Shown in pieces: positions 46,445 through 56,186 of a stretch of DNA of 64,000 nt (the stretch's first letter is position 1; each line of letters opens with the position of its first letter). A model generated the notes under the pieces. It worked only from the letters and a program-made list of their open reading frames with translations. It ran no database searches and had not been told where the DNA came from. Position numbers and translations under genes: made by a program. Where the stretch lies: positions 896,698-960,697 of the forward strand of contig NZ_LR130817.1 of assembly GCF_900626145.1 (NCBI RefSeq), read 5' to 3'. Source of the stretch: Intestinimonas timonensis (lineage in GTDB: Bacteria > Bacillota > Clostridia > Oscillospirales > Oscillospiraceae).

Positions 46445-46453
46445 TGCTATAAT
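46445..46453 (+). promoter_or_regulatory. Extended -10 promoter of the phosphoesterase gene
   Basis: TGCTATAAT, 36 bp before the ATG; no good -35 box. Confidence 0.5.
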
Positions 46454-46488
46454 AGAGGAAAATCCGTCAGGAGTACCCGGAGGTCCCC

Positions 46489-47331
46489 ATGAAGAAAAAG
46501 CACCTGCGCATCCTGCTGCCGGCAGCGGCGGCCATCGCGGTGGCGGCTGCCGCCCTCAATACCCGCCTCACCCTGCGTCACTATACGGTGGAGTCCGCTA
46601 AGGTCTCTCAATCCGTCCGAGTGGTGCTGCTCACCGACCTCCACGCCTGCGATTACGGTGAGGGTCAGCGGGAGCTGCTGGGCATGGTGGAGGAACAGCA
46701 CCCTGATCTGGTGCTGCTGGGAGGCGACATTCTGGACGACGACCCGACTCTGCCGGAGGAGAACGCCTGGACCGTCATCGAGACTCTGGGCCGGGCTTAT
46801 CCCACCTTCTATGTGACCGGCAACCATGAGTTCTGGAGCGGCCGTGCGGAGGAGATGAAAGCCCGCATCGCGGAAAGCGGCGTTACCGTGCTGGAAGGTG
46901 AGGGGCAGACCGTAGTCTTTCAGGGCCAGCCCATCCACATCTGCGGCATTGACGATCCGGCGGTTGGGACAGACGTCTGGCAGGCGCAGCTTGCCAGCGC
47001 CGCCCATGGGGCAGCGGGGGAGGGGTTCTCCATCCTCCTCACCCACCGGCCGGAGCGGACCAGCGCCTACGAGGGGCAGGGCTTCGACCTCATCCTGGCC
47101 GGCCATGCCCATGGGGGACAGTGGCGCATCCCATTCCTCCTCAACGGGCTCCTGGCTCCCAACCAGGGCTTTTTCCCCGCTTTTGCCGGTGGCCGGTACG
47201 AGCTGGGGGAGAGCACCCTCATCGTCAGCCGTGGCCTGGCTAGAGAGTCCACCCGGGTACCCCGGATCTTCAACCCACCGGAAGTGGTGGTTATCGACGT
47301 GGTCCCACTCAAAAATGCACCAGAAAAATAA
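46489..47331 (+). CDS. Membrane-anchored metallophosphoesterase (YkuE-like)
   Basis: The 280-residue protein has a basic start and one N-terminal membrane segment (residues about 7-23). The calcineurin-like domain carries the full metal set: DLHACD near residue 50, GGDILDD near 78, GNHEF near 111, LTHRPE near 184 and GHAHGGQ near 204. Related YkuE-type enzymes act on phospholipids or UDP-linked lipids; the substrate here is unknown. Monocistronic. Confidence 0.9.
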   Translation: MKKKHLRILLPAAAAIAVAAAALNTRLTLRHYTVESAKVSQSVRVVLLTDLHACDYGEGQRELLGMVEEQHPDLVLLGGDILDDDPTLPEENAWTVIETLGRAYPTFYVTGNHEFWSGRAEEMKARIAESGVTVLEGEGQTVVFQGQPIHICGIDDPAVGTDVWQAQLASAAHGAAGEGFSILLTHRPERTSAYEGQGFDLILAGHAHGGQWRIPFLLNGLLAPNQGFFPAFAGGRYELGESTLIVSRGLARESTRVPRIFNPPEVVVIDVVPLKNAPEK

Positions 47332-47444
47332 TTAGGAAAACTGCATGTTTTTTAGCATTTGATGCGGAATGACTGCATAAAAGGATGGAATATACATATA
47401 ATTTGTCCAAAAACACGTTTTTGCAATTCTGCAAGAAAATGCAG

Positions 47445-47473
47445 TTGTCAAGGGCATGGATTTGGGTTAAAAT
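47445..47473 (+). promoter_or_regulatory. Promoter of the carAB operon
   Basis: TTGTCA (5/6) and TAAAAT (5/6) are 17 bp apart, 40 bp before carA. No PyrR-type attenuator or riboswitch was seen. Confidence 0.7.
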
Positions 47474-47512
47474 CGAACGGATAAACTGGAAGAGAAAGGC
47501 GGGCTGTGATAG

Positions 47513-48598
47513 ATGAAGGCGACCTTGATCCTGGAAAACGGCATGACCTTTACAGGGGAGAGCATCGGCTCCACGGCGGACCGGATCTGTGAGATGGTGT
47601 TCAACACCTCCATGGTTGGCTACCAGGAGATCCTCACCGACCCCTCCTACGCCGGACAGGGCATCGTGATGTCCTATCCCCTCATCGGCAATTACGGCGT
47701 CAATTCGGAAGACAACGAGTCCTCTCGTCCCTGGGGCGAGGCCTTTGTGGTGCGGCACCTGTCCCGGCGCGGCAGCAATTTCCGCTGTGAAGGCGATTTG
47801 GATGATTATTTAAAGGAACACGGTATCACGGGCATCCAGGGCGTGGACACCCGTGCCATCACCCGTATACTCCGCAGTCAGGGTACCATGAACGGTATGA
47901 TCACCTGTGCGGAGCATTTTTCTATCCAGGACCTGCTGGAGCCCATCCGGGCCTACCGGGTCCAGGGCACCGTGGAGCGGGTGAGCAGGGAGGAGGTCCA
48001 GGTCTATCCCTCCATCCCCCGGCAGAAGCTGCGGGTGGCCCTGCTGGACTTCGGCGTGAAGGAGAACATGATCCGCTGCCTCCAGGAGCGGGGCTGTGAG
48101 GTCACTGTGTTCCCCGCCCACACCACCGCCGTGGAGATTCTCTCCGGGAAGTTTGACGGCGTGATGCTCTCCAATGGCCCCGGCGACCCCGCTGACAATG
48201 TGGCCATCATTGCCGAGATCAAGGAGCTCTACGCCTCCGGTATTCCCATTTTCGCCGTCTGCCTGGGTCACCAGCTCATGGCCCTGGCCACCGGTGCCGA
48301 GACCCGGAAGATGCGCTTCGGTCACCGGGGCGCCAACCACCCGGTGAAGGATCTGGACGCCGGCCGGGTCTTCATCACCAGCCAGAATCACGGCTATGTG
48401 GTCACCGCCGAGAGCGTGAAGCCCGAGGTGGCCCAGGTCTCCCACATCAACGTCAATGAGGGCAGCGTGGAGGGACTGCGCTATACCAACGGCAACGTCT
48501 ATACCGTACAGTTCCACCCCGAAGCAAGCCCGGGACCCAAGGACACGGAATATCTCTTTGACCGGTTCGTTCGCCGGATGGAAGGAGGCGCCTGGTAA
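47513..48598 (+). CDS. carA: Carbamoyl phosphate synthase small subunit
   Basis: CarA is the glutaminase subunit that feeds ammonia to CarB for arginine and pyrimidine synthesis. The 361-residue product has the N-terminal CPSase domain (FNTSMVGYQEILTDPSY near 30-46) and a class I amidotransferase with the nucleophile in AVCLGHQ (Cys near 250) and the HPE of QFHPEASPGP near 333. The stop TAA overlaps the carB start (TAATG). Confidence 0.97.
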   Translation: MKATLILENGMTFTGESIGSTADRICEMVFNTSMVGYQEILTDPSYAGQGIVMSYPLIGNYGVNSEDNESSRPWGEAFVVRHLSRRGSNFRCEGDLDDYLKEHGITGIQGVDTRAITRILRSQGTMNGMITCAEHFSIQDLLEPIRAYRVQGTVERVSREEVQVYPSIPRQKLRVALLDFGVKENMIRCLQERGCEVTVFPAHTTAVEILSGKFDGVMLSNGPGDPADNVAIIAEIKELYASGIPIFAVCLGHQLMALATGAETRKMRFGHRGANHPVKDLDAGRVFITSQNHGYVVTAESVKPEVAQVSHINVNEGSVEGLRYTNGNVYTVQFHPEASPGPKDTEYLFDRFVRRMEGGAW

Positions 48599-51500
48599 TG
48601 CCCAAGAATCCAAATATCAAAAAGGTGCTGGTGCTGGGCTCCGGCCCCATCGTCATCGGACAGGCCGCCGAGTTCGACTACGCCGGAACTCAGGCCTGCC
48701 GCGCCCTGAAGGAAGAGGGCGTGGAGGTGGTGCTGGTCAATTCCAACCCCGCCACCATTATGACCGACAAGGACATCGCCGACCACGTCTACATCGAGCC
48801 CCTGAACATCGCCTCGGTGACTCAGGTCATTCAGAAGGAGCGGCCCGACTCCATCCTGCCCACCCTGGGCGGTCAGACCGGCCTCAACCTGGCCATGAAC
48901 CTCCACGAGCAGGGCATTTTAGCCGAGTACAATGTGAAGCTGCTGGGCACTAGCCCCGAGTCCATCCGCAAGGCGGAGGACCGCCAGGGCTTCAAGGACG
49001 CCATGGAAGAGATCGGCCAGCCCTGCGTCACCTCCGACGTGGTGGAGAGCGTGGAGGACGCCGTGAACTTTGCCAACTCCATCGGCTATCCCGTCATTGT
49101 ACGCCCCGCCTACACCCTGGGCGGCACCGGCGGCGGCATCGCCTATGACGAGCCCTCTCTCCGTGAGATCGCCGACCGGGGTATCCACCTCTCCCGGGTG
49201 GGGCAGGTCCTCATCGAGCGCTCTATCGCCGGCTGGAAGGAAATCGAGTTCGAGGTCATGCGGGACTCCGCCGGCAACGTCATTCAGATCTGCTCCATGG
49301 AGAACATCGACCCTGTGGGTGTCCACACCGGCGACTCCATCGTGGTGGCCCCCACCCAGACCTTGGCCAACAAGGAGTACCAGATGCTCCGCACCGCCTC
49401 CCTGGATATCATCTCCGCCCTGAAGATCGAGGGTGGCTGCAACGTCCAGCTGGCGTTGAACCCCGACAGCTATGAGTATGCCGTCATCGAGGTCAACCCC
49501 CGCGTGAGCCGCTCCTCCGCCCTGGCCTCTAAGGCCACCGGCTACCCCATCGCCAAGGTGGCCGCCAAGGTGGCCCTGGGCTACACCCTGGACGAGATCC
49601 CCAACGCTGTCACCGGCAAGACCACTGCCTGCTTTGAGCCTACACTGGACTACTGTGTCCTGAAGCTGCCCCGTCTGCCCTTTGACAAGTTCACCACCGC
49701 CAGCCGCACTCTGGGTACCCAGATGAAGGCCACGGGCGAGGTCATGGCCATCGGCAACTCTTTTGAGGGTGCCCTTATGAAGGCCATCCGCTCCCTGGAG
49801 CTGCCGGTGAAGTCCCTGCGCATGGACGGTCTGGAGGACCTCTACACCGAGGAGATCGAGGACCGTCTGGTCAACGTGGACGACCAGCGGCTCTTTGTGG
49901 TGGCCGAGGCCCTGCGCCGCGGCTTCTCCCCGGAGAAGATCAACAAGATCACCAAGATGGACATCTGGTTCCTGGATCGGTTCAAGAATATCGTGGACAT
50001 GGAGGACAAGCTGGACCGCGGTCACCTGGACGAGCGCACCCTGCGTCAGGCCAAGGAGATGGGCTTCTCCGATGCCTGGATCGCCGCCCTCTCCGGTAAG
50101 ACTGCGCCCGAGATCAAGGCGCTCCGGGAGTCCATGGGCATTATTCCCGCCTTCAAGATGGTGGACACCTGCGCCGCCGAGTTCGAGGCCCAGACCCCCT
50201 ATTACTACTCCACCTATGACCAGGAGAACGAGGCCGCCATGCCCCACGAGTGGGGCGACGCCCCGGTGTGCGAGTCTCTGTCCGCCGCTCCCGCCCACGC
50301 CTACACCGCCGACCCGGAGAAGAAAAAGGTGCTGGTGCTGGGCTCCGGCCCCATCCGCATCGGTCAGGGCATCGAGTTCGACTACTGTTCGGTCCACTCC
50401 GTCTGGGCCTTCAAGCGCCTGGGCTACGAGACCATCATCATCAACAACAACCCCGAGACCGTCTCCACCGACTTCGATGTGGCCGACAAGCTCTACTTTG
50501 AGCCCCTGACCCCCGAGGACGTGCAGAATGTGGTGGAGCTGGAGAAGCCCTGGGGCGCCGTGGTCCAGTTCGGCGGCCAGACCGCCATCAAGCTGGCCAA
50601 GGCCCTCACCGACATGGGCGTGCCCATCCTGGGCACCTCTTCTGACGGCGTGGACGCCGCCGAGGACCGGGAGCGGTTCGACGAGATCCTGCAGCAGTGT
50701 AGCATCCCCCGTGCCGCAGGAAATACCGTCTTCACCACCGAGGAGGCTCTCGCCGCCGCCAACGAGGTGGGCTACCCCGTGCTGGTGCGGCCCTCCTATG
50801 TGCTGGGCGGCCAGGGCATGGAGATTGCCTATAACGACCGGAACATCGTGGAGTTTATGCGCATCATCAACCAGACGGTCCAGGAGCATCCCATTCTGGT
50901 GGACAAGTACCTCATGGGCCGCGAGGTAGAGGTGGATGGCGTCTTTGACGGCGAGGATATTCTCATTCCCGGCATCATGGAGCACGTGGAGCGGGCCGGT
51001 GTCCATTCCGGAGATTCCATCTCGGTGTATCCGCCCCTCCACATCGAGGAAAAGCACAAGGAGACCATCCTCAAATACACCTATGATCTTGCCAAGGCCC
51101 TGGGGGTCATCGGCCTCATCAATATTCAGTTCATCCTCTACAACGACCAGGTCTACGTCATCGAGGTCAACCCCCGTTCCTCCCGCACCATCCCCTATAT
51201 CTCCAAGGTGACCGGTGTGCCCATTATCGACCTGGCCACCAAGGTCATGCTGGGCCAGAAGCTCAAGGACCTGGGCTACGGCACCGGCATCTACCCCGAG
51301 GCCGACTACTATGCCGTCAAGATGCCTGTCTTCTCCTTTGAGAAGCTCACCGACGTGGACACCGGCCTCGGGCCCGAAATGAAGTCCACCGGCGAGTGCC
51401 TGGGCCTGGCCGAGTCCTTCCCCCAGGCCTTGCTGAAGGCATTCAAGGGCGCCAATATGAAGGTGCCCAAGAAGGGCGGCCGGGTCATCATCACCGTGAA

Positions 51501-51867
51501 GGACGAGGACAAGGGCGAGATGATCGGCATCGCCCGGGGTCTGGAGGATATGGGCATCGAGATTCTGGCTACCTCCGGTACCTGCAACGCCCTCAATGCC
51601 GCTGGTGTCCCCGCCCGGAAGGTGGCACGTGTCTCCCAGGCCCACCCCAACATTCTGGACATGATCGCCTCCGGCTCCATCGACCTCATCATCAACACCC
51701 CCACCAAGGGCCGCAAGCACGACACCGACGGCTTTAAGATCCGCCGGGCCGCCGTGGAGCACTCCGTGGCCTGTGTCACCGCCATCGATACCGCTCACGC
51801 CATCCTCACCGTCCGGGAGCAGGGCCGCAGCGCCGACCTCAGACCCATCGACATCACCGAGATCTGA
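48598..51867 (+). CDS. carB: Carbamoyl phosphate synthase large subunit
   Basis: CarB makes carbamoyl phosphate from bicarbonate, ammonia and two ATP. The 1089-residue protein has two homologous ATP-grasp halves, each opening with VLVLGSGPI..IGQ (residues about 10 and 578). It ends in a C-terminal MGS-like regulatory domain (about 950-1075, with TSGTCNALNAAG). One-base overlap with carA. Confidence 0.97.
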   Translation: MPKNPNIKKVLVLGSGPIVIGQAAEFDYAGTQACRALKEEGVEVVLVNSNPATIMTDKDIADHVYIEPLNIASVTQVIQKERPDSILPTLGGQTGLNLAMNLHEQGILAEYNVKLLGTSPESIRKAEDRQGFKDAMEEIGQPCVTSDVVESVEDAVNFANSIGYPVIVRPAYTLGGTGGGIAYDEPSLREIADRGIHLSRVGQVLIERSIAGWKEIEFEVMRDSAGNVIQICSMENIDPVGVHTGDSIVVAPTQTLANKEYQMLRTASLDIISALKIEGGCNVQLALNPDSYEYAVIEVNPRVSRSSALASKATGYPIAKVAAKVALGYTLDEIPNAVTGKTTACFEPTLDYCVLKLPRLPFDKFTTASRTLGTQMKATGEVMAIGNSFEGALMKAIRSLELPVKSLRMDGLEDLYTEEIEDRLVNVDDQRLFVVAEALRRGFSPEKINKITKMDIWFLDRFKNIVDMEDKLDRGHLDERTLRQAKEMGFSDAWIAALSGKTAPEIKALRESMGIIPAFKMVDTCAAEFEAQTPYYYSTYDQENEAAMPHEWGDAPVCESLSAAPAHAYTADPEKKKVLVLGSGPIRIGQGIEFDYCSVHSVWAFKRLGYETIIINNNPETVSTDFDVADKLYFEPLTPEDVQNVVELEKPWGAVVQFGGQTAIKLAKALTDMGVPILGTSSDGVDAAEDRERFDEILQQCSIPRAAGNTVFTTEEALAAANEVGYPVLVRPSYVLGGQGMEIAYNDRNIVEFMRIINQTVQEHPILVDKYLMGREVEVDGVFDGEDILIPGIMEHVERAGVHSGDSISVYPPLHIEEKHKETILKYTYDLAKALGVIGLINIQFILYNDQVYVIEVNPRSSRTIPYISKVTGVPIIDLATKVMLGQKLKDLGYGTGIYPEADYYAVKMPVFSFEKLTDVDTGLGPEMKSTGECLGLAESFPQALLKAFKGANMKVPKKGGRVIITVKDEDKGEMIGIARGLEDMGIEILATSGTCNALNAAGVPARKVARVSQAHPNILDMIASGSIDLIINTPTKGRKHDTDGFKIRRAAVEHSVACVTAIDTAHAILTVREQGRSADLRPIDITEI

Positions 51868-51880
51868 GGGGGGAGAGGCG

Positions 51881-52531
51881 ATGCGGCTTCGCCGGAGACT
51901 GCGTTTTGACATCTGGCTGTGCATTCTCCTGTCCTATCTCGTGTCACTGGGTACGGCGTCTGTAACGGCCTCCATCAGCGCGGCCACCTATGCTGACTAT
52001 GCAGCGGCTCATACTGCATTGCCCGGAGAACCGGGGAGCATGGCGGATGAGGACGTCCCCCGAGCGGAGAGTGTGGAGGATCTGCTGACAATGGATACCT
52101 TTACCGTTGTCTCCGAGGGAATCTCTTACCGCAACGAGGGAGCAGGCTACTACGAGGATATGTACCTTTATAATCTGCGCCTCCCCTCCGGGGAACGGGT
52201 GGCCGCCTGGATCAACCTGGAGAACGTCCAGAACCAGGGAGATATTTACTCCGGAGCGGCAATTCTCCCTGTGGGACAGGTGGTGTGGGCCGATCTGGAG
52301 GAAAACGCTTCCTTTATGGACCAGATTACCGCTGGATACCCCTTGGACCGCACCGACTTTTATGTGGACATGACAGGGAACGCCGCCAAGTATAGTGAGG
52401 AATACCGTACAGAGAACTATACCCTGTGGGTCCAGGGCATCACCCTCCTGATCTGTTTTCCGCTCTTCCACGGGCTGGGTTCTCATTTCGGGGTGTTTCC
52501 CGCCTTTTTCCCTTCCAGACGGAGGGAGTGA
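51881..52531 (+). CDS. Membrane protein of unknown function downstream of carB
   Basis: A 216-residue protein from ATG 51881, 13 bp after carB, with AGGGGGGAGAGGC before it. One N-terminal membrane segment (LCILLSYLVSLGTASVTASI), an extracytoplasmic domain of about 140 residues and one C-terminal segment (ITLLICFPLFHGLG) are visible. The extracytoplasmic part has a beta-rich look (YLYNLRLPSGERVAAWINLEN). No family recognised. Co-transcription with carAB is likely; the following hairpin ends the transcript. Confidence 0.7.
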   Translation: MRLRRRLRFDIWLCILLSYLVSLGTASVTASISAATYADYAAAHTALPGEPGSMADEDVPRAESVEDLLTMDTFTVVSEGISYRNEGAGYYEDMYLYNLRLPSGERVAAWINLENVQNQGDIYSGAAILPVGQVVWADLEENASFMDQITAGYPLDRTDFYVDMTGNAAKYSEEYRTENYTLWVQGITLLICFPLFHGLGSHFGVFPAFFPSRRRE

Positions 52532-52599
52532 GAGGAGCAATTCTGAGCCTGCCTGGAGTCATGTTGGCGGACTGCTGCGCGCAAATTAACCAAATCATA

Positions 52600-52636
52600 A
52601 ATACAGCCGCCCTAGAGTTTCTGGGGCGGCTGTATT
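52600..52636 (+). terminator. Terminator of the carAB operon
   Basis: Stem AATACAGCCGCCC / GGGGCGGCTGTATT. Confidence 0.8.
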
Positions 52637-52689
52637 ATTGCTACAAAAGAAGGATGGTCCGTGGCAGTCTTTTTCAGAAGCCTTTTTAC

Positions 52690-52719
52690 TTGCGCGCGGG
52701 GGTTAAATTGTGATATTCT
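52690..52719 (+). promoter_or_regulatory. Possible guaA promoter
   Basis: TTGCGC and an extended -10 TGATATTCT lie 63 bp before guaA. A palindrome CCTTCCGGAAGG (52736-52747) follows in the leader. The assignment is weak; no purine riboswitch is visible. Confidence 0.35.
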
Positions 52720-52781
52720 AAACTATAAAAATTCCCTTCCGGAAGGAAAGGAACGATTCCACAAAAGAGAAAGAAGGCTGG

Positions 52782-54326
52782 ATGATGTCCCATCAGACTG
52801 TCATCGTTTTGGATTTTGGCGGCCAGTACAATCAGCTGATCGCCCGGCGTGTCCGTGAGTGTGGCGTGTACTGCGAGGTCAAGCCCTACACCACCTCCCT
52901 GGAGACCCTGAAGGATATGGAGCCCATTGGCTTCATTTTCACCGGCGGCCCAAACAGTGTTTACGATGAGAAGGCGCCTCATGTGGACCCGGCTATTTTT
53001 GAGCTGGGGGTACCTGTGCTGGGTATCTGCTACGGCTGCCAGCTCATGGCCCATACTCTGGGAGGACGGGTCACCGCGGCTCAGGATGATACTGCCCGGG
53101 AGTATGGCAAGACGGAGACCTATTATGACACCGCCTGCAAGCTCTTCAAGGGCCTGCCTGCTGAGGGTGTGTCCTGGATGAGCCACGGCGACTATATGGA
53201 GAAGGTGCCCACTGGATTTACTCTGGTGGCTCACTCTGACAACTGCCCCAATGTGGCCATCGCCGACGAAATCCGCGGTTTCTACGGTGTCCAGTTCCAC
53301 CCCGAGGTCAACCACACCCAGCATGGCACCGACATGATTCACAACTTCCTTTACGAGGTCTGCGGCGCGGTGGGCGACTGGTCCATGGGGGACTACAAGA
53401 ACACTGCCATCCGTGCCATCCGAGAGAAAGTGGGGGATGGCAAGGTGCTTCTGGCCCTCTCTGGCGGCGTGGACTCCTCTGTGGCTGCCGCCCTGCTGGC
53501 TGAGGCGGTAGGGAATCAGCTCACCTGTGTCTTCGTGGATCACGGTCTTATGCGGAAAAATGAAGGCGATGAGGTGGAAGCGGCTTTCTCCAAGTGGGAT
53601 ATCAACTTTGTACGGGTGGATGCCGAGACCCGGTTCCTGCTGAAGCTGGCCGGTGTGGCCGAGCCGGAGCACAAGCGGAAGATTATCGGCGAGGAGTTTA
53701 TCCGGGTCTTTGAAGAGGAGGCCAAGAAGATCGGCCGGGTGGACTATCTGGTCCAGGGCACTATCTACCCAGATGTCATCGAGTCCGGCGCCGGTGATGC
53801 CGCTGTCATCAAGAGCCATCACAATGTGGGTGGTCTGCCTGACTACGTGGATTTCAAAGAGATCATCGAGCCGCTGCGGCTGCTGTTCAAGGATGAGGTG
53901 CGGCAGCTGGGCCGGGAGCTGGGCCTGCCCGAGTACCTGGTCATGCGTCAACCTTTCCCGGGGCCGGGCCTGGCCATCCGGGTCATCGGCGACCTCACCA
54001 AAGAGAAGCTGGATACCCTCCGGGATGCCGATGCCATCTACCGGGAGGAGATCGCTGCCGCTGGTGAGGACAAGAGTATTAACCAGTATTTTGCCGTCCT
54101 CACCAACACCCGCTCGGTGGGTGTCATGGGCGATGGCCGCACTTACGATTACACTCTGGCCCTCCGTGCGGTGACTACCAGCGACTTCATGACCGCCGAC
54201 TGGGCTCGAATCCCCTATGACGTGCTGGACAGGATCTCCACCCGCATTGTCAACGAGGTCCCCGGCATTAACCGCATCGTCTACGACATCACTTCTAAGC
54301 CCCCCGCAACCATCGAGTGGGAATGA
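52782..54326 (+). CDS. guaA: GMP synthase (glutamine-hydrolysing)
   Basis: GuaA aminates XMP to GMP. The 514-residue product (a second ATG at 52785 is equally possible) has the amidotransferase domain with GICYGCQ (Cys near 84) and HPEVNHT near 171, the ATP-pyrophosphatase loop LSGGVDSS near 227, and the C-terminal dimerisation domain ending PPATIEWE. The last codons are the attachment site of element 2. The core copy is intact after insertion. Confidence 0.97.
   Translation: MMSHQTVIVLDFGGQYNQLIARRVRECGVYCEVKPYTTSLETLKDMEPIGFIFTGGPNSVYDEKAPHVDPAIFELGVPVLGICYGCQLMAHTLGGRVTAAQDDTAREYGKTETYYDTACKLFKGLPAEGVSWMSHGDYMEKVPTGFTLVAHSDNCPNVAIADEIRGFYGVQFHPEVNHTQHGTDMIHNFLYEVCGAVGDWSMGDYKNTAIRAIREKVGDGKVLLALSGGVDSSVAAALLAEAVGNQLTCVFVDHGLMRKNEGDEVEAAFSKWDINFVRVDAETRFLLKLAGVAEPEHKRKIIGEEFIRVFEEEAKKIGRVDYLVQGTIYPDVIESGAGDAAVIKSHHNVGGLPDYVDFKEIIEPLRLLFKDEVRQLGRELGLPEYLVMRQPFPGPGLAIRVIGDLTKEKLDTLRDADAIYREEIAAAGEDKSINQYFAVLTNTRSVGVMGDGRTYDYTLALRAVTTSDFMTADWARIPYDVLDRISTRIVNEVPGINRIVYDITSKPPATIEWE
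54314..54324. repeat. att core, left (element 2)
   Basis: CGAGTGGGAAT inside the last codons of guaA; identical to 62055-62065. Confidence 0.75.
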
Positions 54327-54384
54327 TTTCAGAGGCCCAGAAAAGCCTGATATGACTGGGTTTTTGATGGGTTAATGCCCTTTG

Positions 54385-54402
54385 TGGCAACGATTTGGCA
54401 AC
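54385..54402. repeat. Arm-type TGGCAAC pair, left end
   Basis: Two direct TGGCAAC copies (54385-54391, 54396-54402) 11 bp apart. The same pair and spacing occur at 61937-61954 near the other end. Confidence 0.7.
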
Positions 54403-54420
54403 ATTTTTTCATTATTCATA

Positions 54421-54465
54421 AAAAGAGAGCTAACTGATTTTGATTAGTCAGTTAGCTCTCTTTTT
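54421..54465. terminator. Terminator after guaA (element-borne)
   Basis: Long stem AAAGAGAGCTAACTGA / TCAGTTAGCTCTCTTT with a T-rich tail. It lies inside element 2 between guaA and the minus-strand XRE gene. Confidence 0.8.
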
Positions 54466-54523
54466 CTTTTTATTATTATTTTGTGCAACAAACGGCCTCT
54501 CCCGTGGCCTGCAAGTGAGAGGA

Positions 54524-55012
54524 TCAAAAGAGGTCCTGGGGCGGCACCTTCACATAGTTCTGGGACTTGTCAAATTCAGGGTAATGGTAGCGCCACTTGT
54601 CGTAATCCTCTTTGGAGATTTCGCCCGCCTCCAGCATGGCAGCGGCCTGCTGCCAGGAACAGAGCATCTCGTGCAGTCGGGCGGCGTCCTTGTTCTTACG
54701 CACATCGACCTTCAAGCAGACTTCTCCATCCATCTCGCTGATCTTGAGCCCGTAGTTGTCCTCCAGGGTAAACAGGGTGTGCATCAGCCCCACATAGGAG
54801 TCTATATCCGGGACAGAGAGGGCATGGGGCGAGACATCCAGTACCTGGGCTAAGGCGGCAGTAAGGTCTGCTTTGGGGGTTCTTGATCCTGTTTCGTACT
54901 GAGCCAGGCGCACATCAGCAGACTTCTCCGGAAAACCCAGCGCCATGCCGAGATACTTCTGTGTCATCCCCCGCAGGAGACGGAAAAAGTGAATCCGTTC
55001 GCCAATTGCCAT
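54524..55012 (-). CDS. XRE-family regulator of element 2
   Basis: The 162-residue protein has an N-terminal XRE helix-turn-helix (about residues 8-62: GMTQKYLGMALGFPEKSADVR and LAQVLDVSPHAL) and a C-terminal helical domain of unknown function. Such proteins sit at the regulatory end of integrative elements and control excision and transfer. Divergent from the HTH/integrase side across a region with three AT-rich operator-like sites. Confidence 0.8.
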   Translation of the reverse strand: MAIGERIHFFRLLRGMTQKYLGMALGFPEKSADVRLAQYETGSRTPKADLTAALAQVLDVSPHALSVPDIDSYVGLMHTLFTLEDNYGLKISEMDGEVCLKVDVRKNKDAARLHEMLCSWQQAAAMLEAGEISKEDYDKWRYHYPEFDKSQNYVKVPPQDLF

Positions 55013-55314
55013 ATCATCAACTCCAATCGTTGGTTTTCCTTAAGAAAAGCGTAGCAGAAATGCTTAGTAAAGTCAAGAGAATACTAAATAATTTTATTTA
55101 ATTTATTTTGCGTACTCCGATTGACACAAGCTATTATGCTTAGTATAATGACAATATACTAAGCATAATAGATTAGAATCGATAAAATAAAAAAGAACTG
55201 CCGCAATCTCTGGTTATACATCCGGGAAAAAGTGGCGGACGAAAGTGAGGAGGCATTTATGGAACACAATATCCAGCTGCAGCAGCCATCAACGAAGAAA
55301 GGAAGGTATTTTCA
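55013..55314. promoter_or_regulatory. Divergent operator region of element 2
   Basis: A consensus promoter TTGACA (55121-55126), 17 bp, TATAAT (55144-55149) drives the plus strand. A perfect 14-bp inverted repeat, ATTATGCTTAGTAT (55133-55146) / ATACTAAGCATAAT (55156-55169), overlaps its -10. A third half-site ATGCTTAGTA lies near 55058-55067 beside the XRE gene. A 40-codon frame at 55260 with a GAGGAGG site overlaps the next gene and may be only a leader. Confidence 0.75.
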
Positions 55315-55509
55315 ATGCAGGCACAAAACTTTATGCGCGTGGAGGAAGTGGCCCAGGAGCTGGGCATCTCCAAGTCCCACGCCTACAAGGTGATCCATAA
55401 GCTCAACGCTGAGCTCCGGGAGAAGGGCTATCTGACCATCTCCGGGCGGGTCAATCGGAACTTTTTCATGGAAAAGTTTTGCTATGGCAGGACGGGAAAG
55501 GAGGGCTAA
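55315..55509 (+). CDS. Small HTH (excisionase-like) protein
   Basis: A 64-residue protein with an HTH_17-like core (residues 7-45: MRVEEVAQELGISKSHAYKV and LNAELREKGYLTISGRV). The start follows GAAAGGAAGGTATTTTCA. Such genes commonly lie just before the integrase gene, and an integrase start is indeed 2 bp downstream. Confidence 0.8.
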   Translation: MQAQNFMRVEEVAQELGISKSHAYKVIHKLNAELREKGYLTISGRVNRNFFMEKFCYGRTGKEG

Positions 55510-55511
55510 TC

Positions 55512-55598
55512 ATGGCAGTCTATAAGGAAGAAAAGACAAACACCTGGCGGGCGGTCTACCGCTACCCTGCAAAAAGTCCGGGAGGCAGTGAGCGATAG
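55512..55598 (+). pseudogene. Integrase stub
   Basis: The first 18 residues (MAVYKEEKTNTWRAVYRY) are those of a tyrosine integrase N-terminal arm-binding domain. After about 55565 the sequence belongs to a different gene and the frame stops at 55596. The rest of the integrase is deleted. Confidence 0.75.
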
Positions 55599-56175
55599 TT
55601 ACAGCTACTCCAGCGACTATGAGGTGATCGGCAAGCTGAAGCAATTTGCTGACCGATATGGCGTCTGCGTCCTGATTGTCCACCACACCAGAAAGCAACC
55701 TGCGGGAGATAGCTTTGAAATGATTTCCGGCACCACGGGCTTGCTGGGCTGTGCGGATGGTGCGCTCCTGATGCAGAAGGAAAAGCGGACAGATAGCAGG
55801 GCAACCTTGGAAGTGGTAGGCAGAGACCAGCCGGATCAGCGGTTGTATCTGAGCAAAGAACAAGAGAGCCTAGTTTGGGGTCTTGACCATGCAGAGAATG
55901 AGCTTTGGAAGCAGCCTCCAGACCCGGTACTGGAAGCCGTAGCAAAGATTGTATCTGCTGACAACCGCGAATGGGAAGGCAGTCCCACCGAGCTGGCCCA
56001 GGCGATTCAGACTGATATGGCGGTAAACCGGCTCACCAAGCATCTGAATGTGAATGCCAACCGTCTGTTGGAAGAACATCAGGTAAAGTACGAGAACAAA
56101 ACCAAACACGCCGGACGGCGTATTCGGCTGGCCTACATGGTGGTGGAAGCACCCGCGTTTGAAGTAATCGAGTAA
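55564..56175 (+). pseudogene. RepA-like AAA ATPase, 3' part
   Basis: The frame is open from about 55564 into ORF GTG 55588. The visible protein (about 200 residues) has the end of a hexameric helicase/RepA-like AAA_25 domain: a Walker B-like hydrophobic strand ending CVLIVHHTRKQ, then ISGTTGLLGCADGALLM and a C-terminal winged-helix-like part (SPTELAQAIQTDMAVNRLTKHL). Walker A and the N-terminal half are missing. A deletion joined this tail to the integrase stub; the GTG could initiate a non-catalytic remnant. Confidence 0.7.
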
Positions 56176-56186
56176 AGCGCGACGCT

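Noticed and set aside
48919..51924. A 1001-codon open frame antisense to carB
   Set aside because: High-GC codon bias in carB suppresses stops on the other strand. The translation is Gly/His/Val/Asp-rich with no recognisable domain.
52640..52781. Purine riboswitch upstream of guaA
   Set aside because: No three-way junction core sequence is present; only a short CCTTCCGGAAGG palindrome.
55260..55379. 40-codon frame with a GAGGAGG site before the HTH gene of element 2
   Set aside because: It overlaps the real HTH gene in another frame and its translation becomes unstructured there. It may be a leader, but not a supported gene.
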